From: Tillus elongatus
Lineage: Eukaryota; Arthropoda; Insecta; Coleoptera; Cleridae
Assembly: GCA_964006375.1 (NCBI GenBank)
Contig: OZ023267.1
Span: 83,995,406-84,059,405 of the forward strand
Reading direction: 5' to 3'
Length of the DNA stretch: 64,000 bases
Below the pieces are notes generated by a model, which was not told where the DNA came from, made no database searches, and saw nothing but the letters and a program-made list of their open reading frames with translations. Positions 27,448 to 40,419 of this stretch are shown one piece after another (position 1 is the first letter of the stretch; each line of letters begins with the position of its first letter). The position numbers and the translations under genes are program-made.

Positions 27448-28504
27448 TGTACATAATACAAGTTTCATATAAATTTAAATGTAAAACAAAAATGGAAAAC
27501 CCTTACGGAAGCTAGTTTGATGACGTTAAGCTCCGATTATTGGTTAAATTATGTAAATCGTTAGACCTACATATTGGGGGGTCAGCTTAGCAATGGGGTT
27601 GCAATCATTGGACCACTGGTGAGTAGTAAGTACGATACTTACGGTTTACACGTGATGTATATGGGTTCTCTGTAGATTGTGTACATATCCACATCGTTCG
27701 ACATTTTTTTCTAAACACTAAAAGATAAAAACAAAATAAAAACATTAATATACAAGCATATTCTCTGTTATTGTTAGTCAGTGTTATTTGGATAAGCAAT
27801 GACAGATATAAAGCCATAGTTTGTTAAAATAAGCCTTAATTAAACTTTTGAGATTTATAACTAGCAAATTTGGGAAGTATCTCAGGTGAAATGGATTTAA
27901 AAGAGCCAAAAATCTATATGCAAATAGCTTAAACTCTTAATCATGACATTCAAATTAAAGAATTATGCTCTAAAACAATTACCTAAATGTAACGAAAACC
28001 CAAACACTTTGTATAATATATATGTAAGAGTTCTTTTTTGTGTAAACAATGGACTGGAGTTTATTAAAGACAGTGTTTTTGTGTTGTAAGACTTTTCAAA
28101 TCAAGATTGCAGCATATAGACTCATTTTAGTTTTAAATTTAGTATTTGATTGTTTATAAGTAAGGTTAGGCTAAATGTCATTTTAATAATGACGATCTAG
28201 AATAATAAGATTCAAACTTACCGGGCTTTCTGTTTCAAAGATGAACAGCTGTCAAAATAATATTTATGTCACGAAAGAATGCTTGGAAACAAAACAGGAT
28301 ATGAGATTCCAAAGGAAATTGGAGAAGATTTTCGTTTTTGGAGAGTTGATTGTTGGTTGTTAATAAAAATAAGAAGCGAGAACAGCGTCATATTTTGCTT
28401 CCCAAAGAAATTAAATATTTTAAAGTATATTGTGTGTATTTTACCACTGAAACAAACAGAATGTGTTAAATGAATGTTTTAAAGTAATAACTACAATAGA
28501 AACA

Positions 28505-28508
<4 letters not shown>

Positions 28509-28589
<81 letters not shown>
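28509..28589. repeat. (TA)n microsatellite in LTR
   Basis: Uninterrupted TA run. The homologous position in the 40.4-42.4 kb LTR copy has no comparable array, so it expanded after the copies split. Confidence 0.9.
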
Positions 28590-28591
<2 letters not shown>

Positions 28592-29236
28592 AGAATAACC
28601 GCATACACAAATACCACAACGAGCCAGGAATCAAGGTTTGAATTCCATTTTACTTTGTTTAAATCAGAACAAGGGGGCAAATTGCTTCAAATAAAGACAG
28701 TCAATACTGTCAAACATACATCAATCAGCAAAAGCATTCATGGGAAAATAAGATTTTCTACATTAACAGAAATCTTAATTGCATTTTTACAACAGTTCAA
28801 AGTTACAAACTTAGAGGGCGTGAGGACCGCAGTATAAAAGTTCGAAAGGCCATTTTAAATATTTGCAAACCAATCAAAATTCTATCAATAATTTTAACCA
28901 TCTATTTTGTTAATAAGATTTGTACTAGAGGATCCGATTAAGTTTGAATTTAAAATTCTGTGAAATAAAACTTGTTATAAAAAATTATTGAAGACATAAT
29001 TCTTTGCATAAATGATAAAGCCTAAAGTCAGATTAATTGCATATTAGCAGGCTATTTTTCTCTCTATTTAGCAGAATCCACTACTGAGGGAAAGAAGAAA
29101 GAGCTAGGGCACAGTAGTAAGTAAATTAATAAAAGGTAAATTTGATTTCAATAAATTGTCATAATTATCTATAATATTTGACTGACGAATAAGAGGGATA
29201 TGCAACCCATAGTACACTGAAGTTAATTTTTAATAT

Positions 29237-29239
<3 letters not shown>

Positions 29240-29326
<87 letters not shown>
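29240..29326. repeat. (TA)n microsatellite in LTR
   Basis: Uninterrupted TA run near the 3' part of the LTR. The homologous region of the other copy (near 40730) has only a few TA units. Confidence 0.9.
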
Positions 29327-29329
<3 letters not shown>

Positions 29330-29594
29330 GTCTAAATTTAAACACCAGAGTCATAAACATTTATTCAGCAAACAAATACATTATAAAATCTACAGGGTCA
29401 TACATAAACATTGTGTAAACTGTCAATATAAAAAGTTTCTATTTACATTTTTTAAATACCACAAATAAAAGTAGAATCATCCTAAATTGTACCCATTAAA
29501 ATTTAAACTATATAAAATCTTTATACAATACAAGAAAATAATTCAATTATAAATAAATATAATATAATCATAAAGCCAATTAAAATAATTGCCT

Positions 29595-29690
29595 CCGCAA
29601 CATTCGGGCACAGCGAAAATAGGGGAAAATAGCCACAACGTCCAAGCACGGCAAAATGGGGGATAAAGCTGCAACATCTGGGCACAGGAA
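29595..29690 (+). repeat. Three ~37-bp repeats in the gypsy leader
   Basis: Related units start at about 29597, 29635 and 29670 (GCAACATTCGGGCACAG, ACAACGTCCAAGCACGG, GCAACATCTGGGCACAG) just before gag. Function unknown. Confidence 0.5.
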
Positions 29691-29771
29691 TTCTCAATAT
29701 TGGTAGAACCATAACTGAAAAACAAAAATTTAATTACTGACCGTCCTAACTAAATAAATTTAAGCAAAAAA

Positions 29772-30157
29772 ATGTCGCAACAAAAACAAACAACAGCTAG
29801 AAAAACAAAGAAGACTGAAGAAATACAACAGGCGGAACAATTTGATGAAGGAGACACGGGAGAAGAGAAAACAGAAGAAATGTTAGAAAAAGAAACAATA
29901 TCGCAGGAGGAAATACCAGATAAACCGGAGGAGAGTGAAGAAACTGAAACGGTAGAACCGAACACACAAGAAGAAACGCCAAGTAATAAACATAATTTAT
30001 TTCAACAAATGACAAATATGTTTCTACAGAATTTGAATAAGTTGGAAGAAAATTTAAGTAATAAAATGGCGAAGCAAGAAGATATGAAAAATCTAGAAGT
30101 ATTTATACAGAATGTAACAACAGAAATCAAACAGGATATGAATAAATTACAAGAAAA

Positions 30158-30159
<2 letters not shown>
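29772..30159 (+). CDS. Gypsy gag, N-terminal acidic/coiled-coil part, truncated
   Basis: The ATG follows AAAAAA and opens a strongly acidic, lysine- and glutamate-rich protein of about 129 residues. It ends in heptad-like leucine segments (NMFLQNLNKLEENLSNKMAK, then DMNKLQEN), a coiled coil typical of some insect gypsy gags. The frame then runs into a (TA)n array and an inverted duplicate of itself, so the rest of gag is absent here. The missing part (capsid-like region, NC, pol) is found on the minus strand from 46767 downward. Confidence 0.65.
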
Positions 30160-30228
<69 letters not shown>

Positions 30229-30423
30229 TTGTAATTTATTCATATCCTGTTTGATTTCTGTTGTTACATTCTGTATAAATACTTCTAGATTTTTCATATC
30301 TTCTTGCTTCGCCATTTTATTACTTAAATTTTCTTCCAACTTATTCAAATTCTGTAGAAACATATTTGTCATTTGTTGAAATAAATTCTGTTTATTACTT
30401 GGCGTTTCTTCTTGTGTGTTCGG

Positions 30424-30427
<4 letters not shown>
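29953..30427. repeat. Near-perfect ~205-bp-arm palindrome centred on (TA)n
   Basis: Arms 29953-30158 and 30223-30427 are inverted copies, and I could see a single mismatch (near 29992 and 30387). The loop is the (TA)n at 30160-30222, itself self-complementary. The arms are gag coding sequence, and a second (TA)n begins directly at the outer end of the right arm. Confidence 0.9.
30160..30222. repeat. (TA)n microsatellite (palindrome centre)
   Basis: TA run between the two inverted gag copies. Confidence 0.95.

Positions 30428-30519
<92 letters not shown>
30426..30519. repeat. (TA)n microsatellite
   Basis: TA run beginning exactly at the outer end of the palindrome's right arm. Confidence 0.95.
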
Positions 30520-30522
<3 letters not shown>

Positions 30523-31255
30523 AAGTCATTCTGGCACCAAAATTGCACAATACCGGTAAGTGTGACACCCAAATTTACACTCTGACACCCGGTTTTGGGT
30601 GCCATACTGTTTTGCATTGGAAATGTGTTTAACCATTAGCTAATAGCATCTACATGTCAAAAAACGTAAAATCTGTTTGGTGCCAGATTTACCTGTATGC
30701 GATACATAATATACTGATTGATACAACAGAATTTTAACCAGGTGGCGCTCTGCTATATACCGACGATACACGTTTTTAAAACTTGTCATTGTGGCATATA
30801 GATAAATACTCGCTATAGTGGCACCCGAAATCTGACAACGTTGGTCTGACGCGTTCCTGTAGCTGCTCTAGTATACGGCAGACAGTACAGTAGTAAATAT
30901 CAATCGATATAAACCTGAAAAGCTGTTTGTATCTGAGGCGAGAAATATCTTTCCTATATTTATGTTAAACATAGAGAGACAAATGATTTAGTAAATGTTG
31001 TTATTGTTATTTTGTTTGGCTTAGGACCGTTAGATCCATTAGCCACTTAGACTTTTATTATTCTAGTTGTGATTTAGTAAATAATAGCTATTGATATTTG
31101 ATATGTATAAAATTAAAATACTGGCATTTTGTTCTTTTTCTCACTGAGTAATTAAAAAACCATTTATTATCATTATATAAGTAAAGGAGATGAGTATGTG
31201 AGAAAAAATAGTACATACAATTTTTATTTTGAACTAAAACACTTTTAATTTTTCT
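30520..31255. other. Spacer with GGTGCCA/TGGCACC motifs
   Basis: No gene is seen. Motifs such as CTGGCACC, GGGTGCCATA, TGGTGCCAG and GTGGCACCCG recur between 30530 and 30830. Similar motifs cluster at 40105-40290, next to the other gypsy piece, suggesting related host or element sequence on both sides. Confidence 0.4.
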
Positions 31256-31266
31256 GGCCAAACACT

Positions 31267-31628
31267 GTGTGTGTTTTTTTTTGTTTCTTTAACGTTGTCC
31301 TATTTCCGCGACTATGGCCAATCACCGACGCCAGGGAGCAGTTTTACCTCACTATCCTGGAAATTTTGCCGAACCCCAGCCTTTCTGTAAGGAGGGTAGG
31401 GATCTTTAACCTGCCCAACATTGCATTAATACGGGACCGACGGCTTTATGCCCCCTCCGAAGGCCGAAACGTACAGACATTCAACTTGCTGAAATACAAT
31501 GCCAGAACCTCGTTTGATGTTAATTTTACAGTTTCAACTGAAAAAGTGAAAGGAGTACCCTGGGATCGAACCCAGTACCCTTCGGTTCAGAGGCACACGT
31601 TTTTGCCCCTGAACCACCGAGGTTCTTT
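31267..31628 (-). repeat. tRNA-derived SINE, copy 2 (12-bp TSD)
   Basis: Same family as copy 1, minus orientation. On the minus strand the head has an A-box-like TGGTTCAGGGG and a B-box-like GGTTCGATCCC, giving an internal pol III promoter. The body has the inverse of GGGATCTTTAACNTGCCC. The target-site duplication TGGCCAAACACT lies at 31255-31266 and 31628-31639. Confidence 0.9.
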
Positions 31629-31676
31629 GGCCAAACACTAAAAAATTGGTTTTTTGCTATTAAAACATACCAAAGA

Positions 31677-32040
31677 GTTTGTGTTTGCATTTTTTGTTTC
31701 TTTAACGTTGTTCTACTTCCGCGACTAGAGCCAATCATCGACACCAGGGAGCAGTTTCCTCTCACTATCCTGTAAAGTTTTCCGGATCCCCTCCTCTCTG
31801 TAAGGGAGATTATGGATCTTTAACGTGCCCTACATTGCGTGGAACACAGGCCTGACGCCTTAACAAAGAGCGGACCGTGCGGACACTCAACTTACTCAAA
31901 CATAATGCCAATCTCGAACCTTGAAGTTGATTTACAGCATATACTGAAAAACAAATTTGATGTGTCTACTGGGAATTGAACCCGCGACCCTTCTGTCCAG
32001 AGGCACACGTTCTGGCCCATGGACTACAGAAGCTGCTTCT
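31677..32040 (-). repeat. tRNA-derived SINE, copy 3 (diverged)
   Basis: The same architecture with many substitutions. The head still has a clear B box (GGGTTCAATTCCC on the minus strand) and GGCACACGTTCTGG-type head sequence. The body keeps GGATCTTTAACGTGCCC. It lies about 50 bp from copy 2. No duplication could be identified, so it is probably older. Confidence 0.8.
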
Positions 32041-33027
32041 AAAAATTGGGGCTGGTTTGTTTTCGTATATACAATCCTATTGTATCTGTAAATATAAATA
32101 ATTAGAAAACAGTCAGATCAGAATACCTACTATTCTACTATAAGATTTGTTATTTAGTTAAGTCTTACTTGTTTTCTCTAAACCCACTTATTTTTAAAAT
32201 GCGCCCATGTCTAATTAAAAACCTATCTGGCATTATTACTGTACTATATATAATATGCCAAGCAAAAAGTTATTAATTGGACATGACAAATCTTCAATTT
32301 ATAGTCAATTTTATAATAGTAGCCCATGTGTGTATGTCGAACAATTTTTAAATGCGACTTTTTTCGAGGGGTTTAATCCAATGAAATCCTTTTTCGACAC
32401 AAAATTCTTGTAACTCCCAAATTGAGTTATAAAAAAACCACCTAAATAGAAGACTTGCAGATGCCTTTTATTTGCGGAAAACGTATAACATTATTTATTT
32501 ATTATTTGTTATTGTCCTTACTTGGTGAAACTGTTCCATAATAAATACAATTGTAAATTCAGAGAAGAGGTCTCTACACTTGTAATTATTATTTGCCTAG
32601 CAAATCGAAATACGAAATTTGCTTTGTAATGGATTTAAGTAATCCCAAAATCTTGTGATTCGTGACTGAATTTACTAGTTTAAAAATAAGCTATCACAGC
32701 CCTTAAAGCTATAAAGACAAATAAAATAAAAAAGAATAATTATTGAAGCGAGGCAGGGTGCGAAAAATTGACACCACTATATCTCTTTCTAACGCGCGAT
32801 TTTTGGTAGCGCAGCATCTCTCTCACGCTGATTCATAGTTTCAACAAAGAGGTAGATTTCGTTTTTCTTATAAATACACATATTGTATTATAGATTTTCT
32901 TCTGTAGCCTTGTACTGAACTACTTGTTCCTGGTTGAGTGTTGATGTTGAGTGGTTTAGTGAGTGTGAGTGTTTAGTGCGCTGTACAAGAAGTCGCAAGC
33001 AGGTGGTCGTGTTTATTAAAACAAAAG
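32041..33027. other. Spacer, possible 5' region of a spliced gene
   Basis: No ORF or recognisable repeat. The last ~150 bp are less AT-rich, with several GTGAGTG/GTTTAGTG motifs just upstream of a candidate first exon at 33028. That would fit a 5' UTR, but I found no clear TATA or initiator. Confidence 0.3.
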
Positions 33028-33070
33028 ATGAGTCAAAGAAGCAAAAGAATTTTAAATCTAGCATTGCAAG
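33028..33070 (+). CDS. Candidate first coding exon of a spliced gene
   Basis: ATG followed by 14 codons (peptide MSQRSKRILNLALQ plus one base), ending exactly at a consensus donor GTAAGT at 33071. Short first exons beginning with a basic MS.RSK.IL.LAL-type peptide are something I recall from families of multi-exon insect genes of unknown function, but I cannot name the family. The phase (1) matches the next candidate exon. Prediction only. Confidence 0.4.
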
Positions 33071-33649
33071 GTAAGTGCTATTACATTTTCTTTTTTTATT
33101 CCGGTGTTTATCATTATTTGGTGCACCTAGATCCTACTGAATATCTGTTTCCCCAACTTTCCTTGATGTAGATAGGTAGGTACCTACTCTATTTTAATAT
33201 CTAGGCTATACGCGACCGTCGTTTTTTTTTCTTAGTTGTTACGAATATGTAAATTAATTTCTTATATTGTATGTACGTATTTACTTTTGTTAGATGAAAT
33301 TACATATGTCAATACTGGCGGTCAGTTTTACTTTTGTCCAAAACATACTACGGTTCTAATATAGTAACCCAGACAGCACAGACACGTTCTGAGAATATAC
33401 CAGGAATGTTTGGAAAGAATATTCAAACATCCCCAGAACATTCTCACAACGTACAATATATATTCATAGAACATTCTATGAACATGAGAATTGGACAGAT
33501 TCTGTCATACTAATAAGGTTCTTAGAATGTTATTTATAATATTCTTAGGAGCTCCCAGTATCTTCTGAAAATGTTCCACGAACATTCAATGAATCTTCTC
33601 AAAATGTTCATACATATACTCATGGGAACATTGTGTTTTTAAAAAAGAT

Positions 33650-34732
33650 ATACAGGGTGTTTCGCATAAGAAATGACACAGAGCAGGGGCATGTAGGGTA
33701 ACCTAAAATATGGTGATTTACCGCAACTTACTCCTATACTAAGATGCATCCCTAAGAAGTTATAGGCCTTCAAAGTGGGGTTTTAAATTTTGAAAAAACA
33801 ATCAATATCTCAGTAATACTTCAACTTAGAAAAACCAAATTTGGTACACGTTTTGGGTGTACCAAGAGCATTATTCGTTGGTGAGTAGAGTTCAATTGAA
33901 GCATTTAAAAGGGTTGAATAGTGGTGATGCACCTATAATGTGACAGAATTTCTTAACCTATTGGCGGATCTAAAAAATTATTATTTCATTTTATGGGGAA
34001 GTAAATTATAAAACTTTTTACTCATGTTATTTTTCAAAAAAACGTTTGTCGTTTTCAAGAAAAATCCCAATAACTAAAGACACATATATTATTAATGTTA
34101 CTTAAAATCATCAAAAATTCAATACATGCCTGTGAAATTATCATTTTGAAGAATTTCTATAACTTATCGATAGCATTTTTTTAATTTCTGTTATTCGAGT
34201 TGTCTGTTTTCTAATAAATTATACTTATTCACACTTTTTTTCTGATTGTCAAATTTGACCTACACATAAGTTTATTGGAAAATATTTAATTTTCGATGAT
34301 TTTTAGTAAGATTGATAAAATGTTTCTTTACTTATTCATGTTTTTCTTGAAAATAACAGGAGTAACAAAGTTTTAGAGTAAAATTCCTCATAAAATGAAA
34401 TATGTTCTTAAATCCACCAATCTGTTAAAAAATTATGACATTTTAAGGGTGCATTACCCCTAATAAACCCTTTCAAATGCCTTAATTGAACTCTACTTAC
34501 CATTGATTAATGCTCTTGGTACACTCAAAACGGGTACTAAACTTGGTTTTTCTAAGTTAAAGTATTAGAGATATTGATTTTTTTCGAAATTTGAAAACCC
34601 ACTGAAGGCCTATAACTTCTCAGGGGCGCAACTTAATATAGGGGTAAGTTGCGTTAAATCAGCATATTTTACTTTTACCTATATGCCCCTGCCCTGTGTT
34701 GGTTCTTATGCGAAACACACTGTATACATGTT
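33650..34732. repeat. ~1.1-kb foldback unit inside element copy B
   Basis: Starts TATACAGGGTGTTTCGCATA and ends TATGCGAAACACACTGTATA, with roughly 500-bp imperfect inverted arms meeting near 34170-34200. Homologous units are at 16927-17953 and 25427-26531. Confidence 0.8.
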
Positions 34733-35729
34733 TTGAATGATACAGAAATTAAGAAAATGCAAAGATATGAAATATTGGATTTCTCTTCAAAATTTACCAA
34801 TTTTCCACGCTTTAACTGGCCTTTTATATATTTTCGTATAAGCAAGTCCGAGAGGCTAGAATTTCAACTTCAATCACTCACCCTTGTTTAGGTTGCCATA
34901 TTGTTCCAGTGGCTACACACACCTGTATACTCAAGTTCAGATATGTAATAAGTCAACAATTCGAGTATTGCACGTTTATTTAGATTAAGTATGTACTTAT
35001 AATGAATACAAAGAAATGTCTGAATCAAATATTAATAAAACAATTAAAATTCCAATAACATAAAAATCAAATAAATAAAGATACAGTTCTTGGAGTTGAT
35101 AAAAAATGTAATAGCCACATACAAAGTTTCCGAGATGAATAATGACGGTTACCCCCACTGAAGTTACTTGAAATTTGGCTTGACTATTGATCCTACAGGC
35201 TTTCAGTATGGCATTAAAAGAATTGTGTTACACAATAGTACTTACACCTTTATAGAATATAACTAAATTGGACAGAACATGCCACAAAATCACACTAACT
35301 TGCACTGAAACAAAACTACAACTGTCATCGATCAGACCTTTTGACCATTCCCTTGTATGGTTGCCTTCTGCTCTGCTTCCGCGGACTTGATTTTAACATC
35401 TAAAGCTATTTCAATATCCCAATGCCCAATGTTTGTCACCAACAGCATGGATATTCTGGTTGTAAAGGCATACTTTGGCAAAGTGATTCCGTATCTGATA
35501 AATTGCAAGTTTTATTGTACATTCATCTTCCTACCATATGTCCAGGCCCACATTTTCTGCACTGTATAGTGATACTTCTTACAGCATTAACTTCTTTCAC
35601 AGGAGTAAAAAGCCTGAGATGTTGGCTTAGACAATTCTATAGATTTGGTGTATTTTTGTACTTTTCCAGTCCATCCACATCAAACTGTGGTGGTTTATAT
35701 TGCATTACTTAGGTACTATTGAACATAAC

Positions 35730-35731
<2 letters not shown>

Positions 35732-35780
<49 letters not shown>
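35732..35780. repeat. (TA)n microsatellite
   Basis: TA run of about 49 bp inside element copy B. Confidence 0.95.
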
Positions 35781-35784
<4 letters not shown>

Positions 35785-36529
35785 CAATGTAGGTGTACGT
35801 AATTAGTAAGATGATTCAGTCTCAAGCAAAATTGACGAACCCATCATGAGTGTAAACTACAGGAGATGCTTTAAAACTTCTTTCTTTTCTAGGTATGTCT
35901 TAGTTCTTGATAACCTCACACCATGTTTTAGTTGCTTCTGTACTCTGGATCTATGTTGTTTGCAATTGCATAGTTCTCCGTATTCACATCACATTATTAT
36001 TTTTAATTAATTATGTTAGAATATAACCTTATAACACGTTGTAACCACAGACCATTCTTTTGACATTACTTTTTATTTACGTATAGCGGCCATCTTGCCA
36101 TCTTCCCTTCCCGGCGGCAAGGACATGCGCTCTGTGCCTAAAGAATTGATGTCTAAATATACAATTTCGGATGTGTTTACCATAGACAGGTAACAGAATC
36201 AAACATGCAAAATAGTTACAATTATAATTCTCACCACTATACCGTAATTATCATTTATCTTTTTCATTAAATTTTAAAGTTATATGATATTAGAAGTACA
36301 ACTCAAGCACATTCTGAGCGAATATTCGGTATATAATAATCTATTTAAATATTCTCAGTATATTGATGAAGAATTTTCTTAGGATATGATTGAATGAATA
36401 TACTCAGAATATTCAAGATTGAAGTTTGTAATTCCATAAATGTTATTAGAACATTCCGAAACTAATATTCTGAAAAAAGAATGTTCTCACATTGTGAGAA
36501 CATTCTCAGAATATCTTGTGCTGTATGGG

Positions 36530-36995
36530 TAATTATGCAGTTTGCATTGTTAGCGATTTTTTGTATAGAAACTTTGCTCATTGTGAATCCAATGAGAGTA
36601 ATTTTATATATATTTGTGTTTAGTTCAAGCATAAATTAATTACCTATACTAGTAGCATATTATTTTTTTACTTACTGTACACTGCAAAGCATAAGTAATA
36701 TAACTATATATAACAAATGTGTCATTTTTTTCTTCTGCCACTACTACACTCGCGAAGCAAATAGGAAGAAATTTTAAGTTTTCTTTTTGTTTGGCAATAT
36801 TAAGCTATATTTTGACACTTATTTGTTACCTAAATAAACATGATGATTGGTCCTTGTCTAAGAGTGCTTTAAAATTAAACGTTTTTCAAACTGTTAGTCT
36901 GGATACACGTCCCACCCGGCATAAAACTTAATCACTTAGTTAGCCGGCATCCTCAAATAACTATTATTATTAATTTCAATAATATGCTTGTCTGT
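36530..36995. other. Unassigned AT-rich spacer
   Basis: Nothing recognisable. Confidence 0.4.
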
Positions 36996-36998
36996 TCT

Positions 36999-37260
36999 TT
37001 TGTTTCTTTAACGTCGCCCTATTTCCGCGATCATGATTAATCACCGACACCAGGGAGCACTTTCACCTTCCAACCTATGATTTTTTTAAGTCACTGTTTG
37101 TAAGTAGGGTAAGGATGTTTTAAGTAGCGAAGAACACATGGGACATGGGACGATCAGCTTAGCGCCCCATACAAATGGCGGGAGTGCAGGTATTTAACTT
37201 GCTCAGGCACAATGTTACATCCTCAGCAGTAGTTGTTACTTTTCAGTATGTACCGAATTT
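36999..37260 (-). repeat. tRNA-derived SINE, copy 4 (head missing)
   Basis: Contains the family tail-side block (TTGTTTCTTTAACGTCGCCC, then ATCACCGACACCAGGGAGCA) and diverged body. It stops before the tRNA-like head, so it lacks the internal promoter. Confidence 0.7.
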
Positions 37261-37555
37261 TAGTAATAATTTAGCAATAGGAATCGTCAAATGTTTTAAA
37301 AAATTATAATGTTACATTGAAATGGGTACCTACATTTACAATTACACTACTTGTCGGATACGCGATAAATTATATTAAATTTAAATAAAATTTATAAAAA
37401 TATAAGAATTAAAAAGAGGGTACCAGTGCTTATGTAGTCTACTACTGTAATAAAAAGCAGTCTTTACGAGATTCTTAAAATAAGGTCGTTAAATTTGTTT
37501 TAATAAAATTTTTCTTTGAGTCTATGTGGTAATAAACAAAGTGATCAATTGTCAG

Positions 37556-37650
37556 ATTCTGATGAAGATGGGGGATGCTTGAATGCCACCTCCGACAGTG
37601 ATACATCATATGTTCCCCCATCCACTAATTCAAGCTCTGTCTCAAATTAT
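37556..37650 (+). CDS. Candidate second exon of the spliced gene
   Basis: Open 95-bp stretch coding an acidic, Ser/Asp-rich peptide (SDSDEDGG, then TSDSDTSYVPPSTNSSS). It is bounded by an AG acceptor (GTCAG at 37551-37555) and a GTGAGT donor at 37651. It joins the first exon in phase and ends in phase 0. The polypyrimidine tract is weak. Low-complexity acidic coding sequence of this sort is common in chromatin- or transposon-derived proteins, so no function is assigned. Confidence 0.4.
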
Positions 37651-38386
37651 GTGAGTGGGTATTGATAATGCGATTGTTAAATAATGACACCAATTCTAAC
37701 CTTTTTTGTGTAAAATACCTACATATATAAATTCTTTCACCTATGGTGCGGTCTCAGAATTTTCAAAAAATGTTTTAAAAAATTAGACAGTGGTTTATAG
37801 TTTTTTTCTACTAAAATAACTTGATGAAAAGTACGTCCAAATTAAAAATATTATAGTTAACTTTTTTGTTTAAAAACTGTGTACACTAGCTGTTTTCAGT
37901 ATAAAAACACTTGGGTTCATAGACTTTTACCTAGTTTACTTTTATAAACAATAGTAAAATTATTTATACATAATCCTTAATAAAGTACTTCATAAACATG
38001 TTTCTTCTAACGTACCTAGAATATTGTTAAATACAGCACTGTGTATTCGCTCTGTATTCAACAATATAGCAGTTGTTTTTGATTTTCCAAAAAAACAAGA
38101 TAGAACAAGGTAATAATTTATGTTTGTCTGATAATAAAACTTCGGCATATAACATTTGCTAAGCATTTTTTTAAATTGATAATTTGTGAATAATGTTTGA
38201 AAATGATACCAAACTGTAACAAAATAATATTTAAAACTTTCCCAAAGAGTATTTACACAGTGTATATGCACGAATTTGCTAATCAGACGAGGACGACTTA
38301 TTAGTGCAGATGGTTTTTCACAGAATGTATAATAAACATTTGGCTCAACTTTTTGTGGTCATTATATAATTACGAGAAAATGACAG

Positions 38387-38751
38387 TGTGTGTGTTGTGT
38401 GTATTTTTGTTTCTTTAACGTCGGCCTATTTACGCGACTATGGCCAATCACCGACGCCAGGGAGCAGTTTCATCTCACTATCCTGGAAATTTTGCGGAAC
38501 CCCTGCCTTTCTGTAAGGAGGGTAGGGGTCTTTAACATGCCCAACAACATGGACACGGGACCGACGGCTTTACGCCCCCTCCAAAAGGCGGAACGTGCAG
38601 ACATTCAACTTGCTCAAATACAATGCCAGAACCTCGGTTAGAGTTAATATTTCAGTTTGTACTGAAAAAGTGAAAGAAGTACCTTGGGATCGAACCCAGT
38701 ACCCTTCGGTTCAGAGGCACACGTTCTTACCCCTGAACCACCGAGGTTCCT
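38387..38751 (-). repeat. tRNA-derived SINE, copy 5 (12-bp TSD, most complete)
   Basis: Minus orientation, with intact A-box-like TGGTTCAGGGG and B-box-like GGTTCGATCCC in the head, conserved body and a TG/CA-rich tail. The target-site duplication AGAAAATGACAG lies at 38375-38386 and 38752-38763. The clean duplication and intact boxes suggest a recent insertion. Confidence 0.9.
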
Positions 38752-38795
38752 AGAAAATGACAGAAACAAATGACATTAAACAAATTTTTCAATAG

Positions 38796-38873
38796 GAATT
38801 CCGAGGTTCAATATTTGGCAACAAAAATAGTTCACCAATGGATTTTATAAAACGAGAATCAGAAGCCTCCTTG
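38796..38873 (+). CDS. Candidate third exon of the spliced gene
   Basis: 78 bp (26 codons) open in phase 0. It is bounded by an acceptor TTTTTCAATAG at 38785-38795 and a donor GTAAGG at 38874. The encoded peptide includes GSIFGNKNSSPMDFIKRESE. It is consistent in phase with the 37556-37650 exon. A SINE lies just upstream in the intron. I found no later exon in the window. Confidence 0.4.
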
Positions 38874-40413
<1,540 letters not shown>

Positions 40414-40419
40414 GTTTTC

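Larger units (their letters stand above)
27446..29590 (+). repeat. Gypsy 5' LTR (about 2.1 kb), inverted copy of 40420-42457
   Basis: The sequence matches the reverse complement of about 40420-42420 throughout. Examples are the block around 27480-27840 (AAACCCTTACGG-like, GATTGTGTACATATCCACAT) and 29330-29450 (CATAAACATTTATTCAGC, TAAAATCTACAGGG). A gag-like ORF begins about 180 bp downstream on the same strand, which fits a 5' LTR. It carries internal (TA)n arrays at 28509-28589 and 29240-29326. The exact terminal dinucleotides are not certain. Confidence 0.7.
33368..36529. mobile_element. 3.2-kb DNA element with CCCANACAGCACA-type inverted ends, copy B
   Basis: Begins CCCAGACAGCACA and ends TGTGCTGTATGGG, a 13-bp inverted terminal repeat with one mismatch. 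The subterminal regions carry AGAACATTC/GAATATTCT motifs, and 36478-36508 forms a short palindrome (ATGTTCTCACATTGTGAGAACAT). It is an inverted copy of 14427-18205. A possible TAA duplication flanks it (GTAA | CCCAG ... ATGGG | TAAT). ORFs are short and unconvincing, so it is probably non-autonomous. It lies in the first intron of the candidate spliced gene. Confidence 0.7.
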
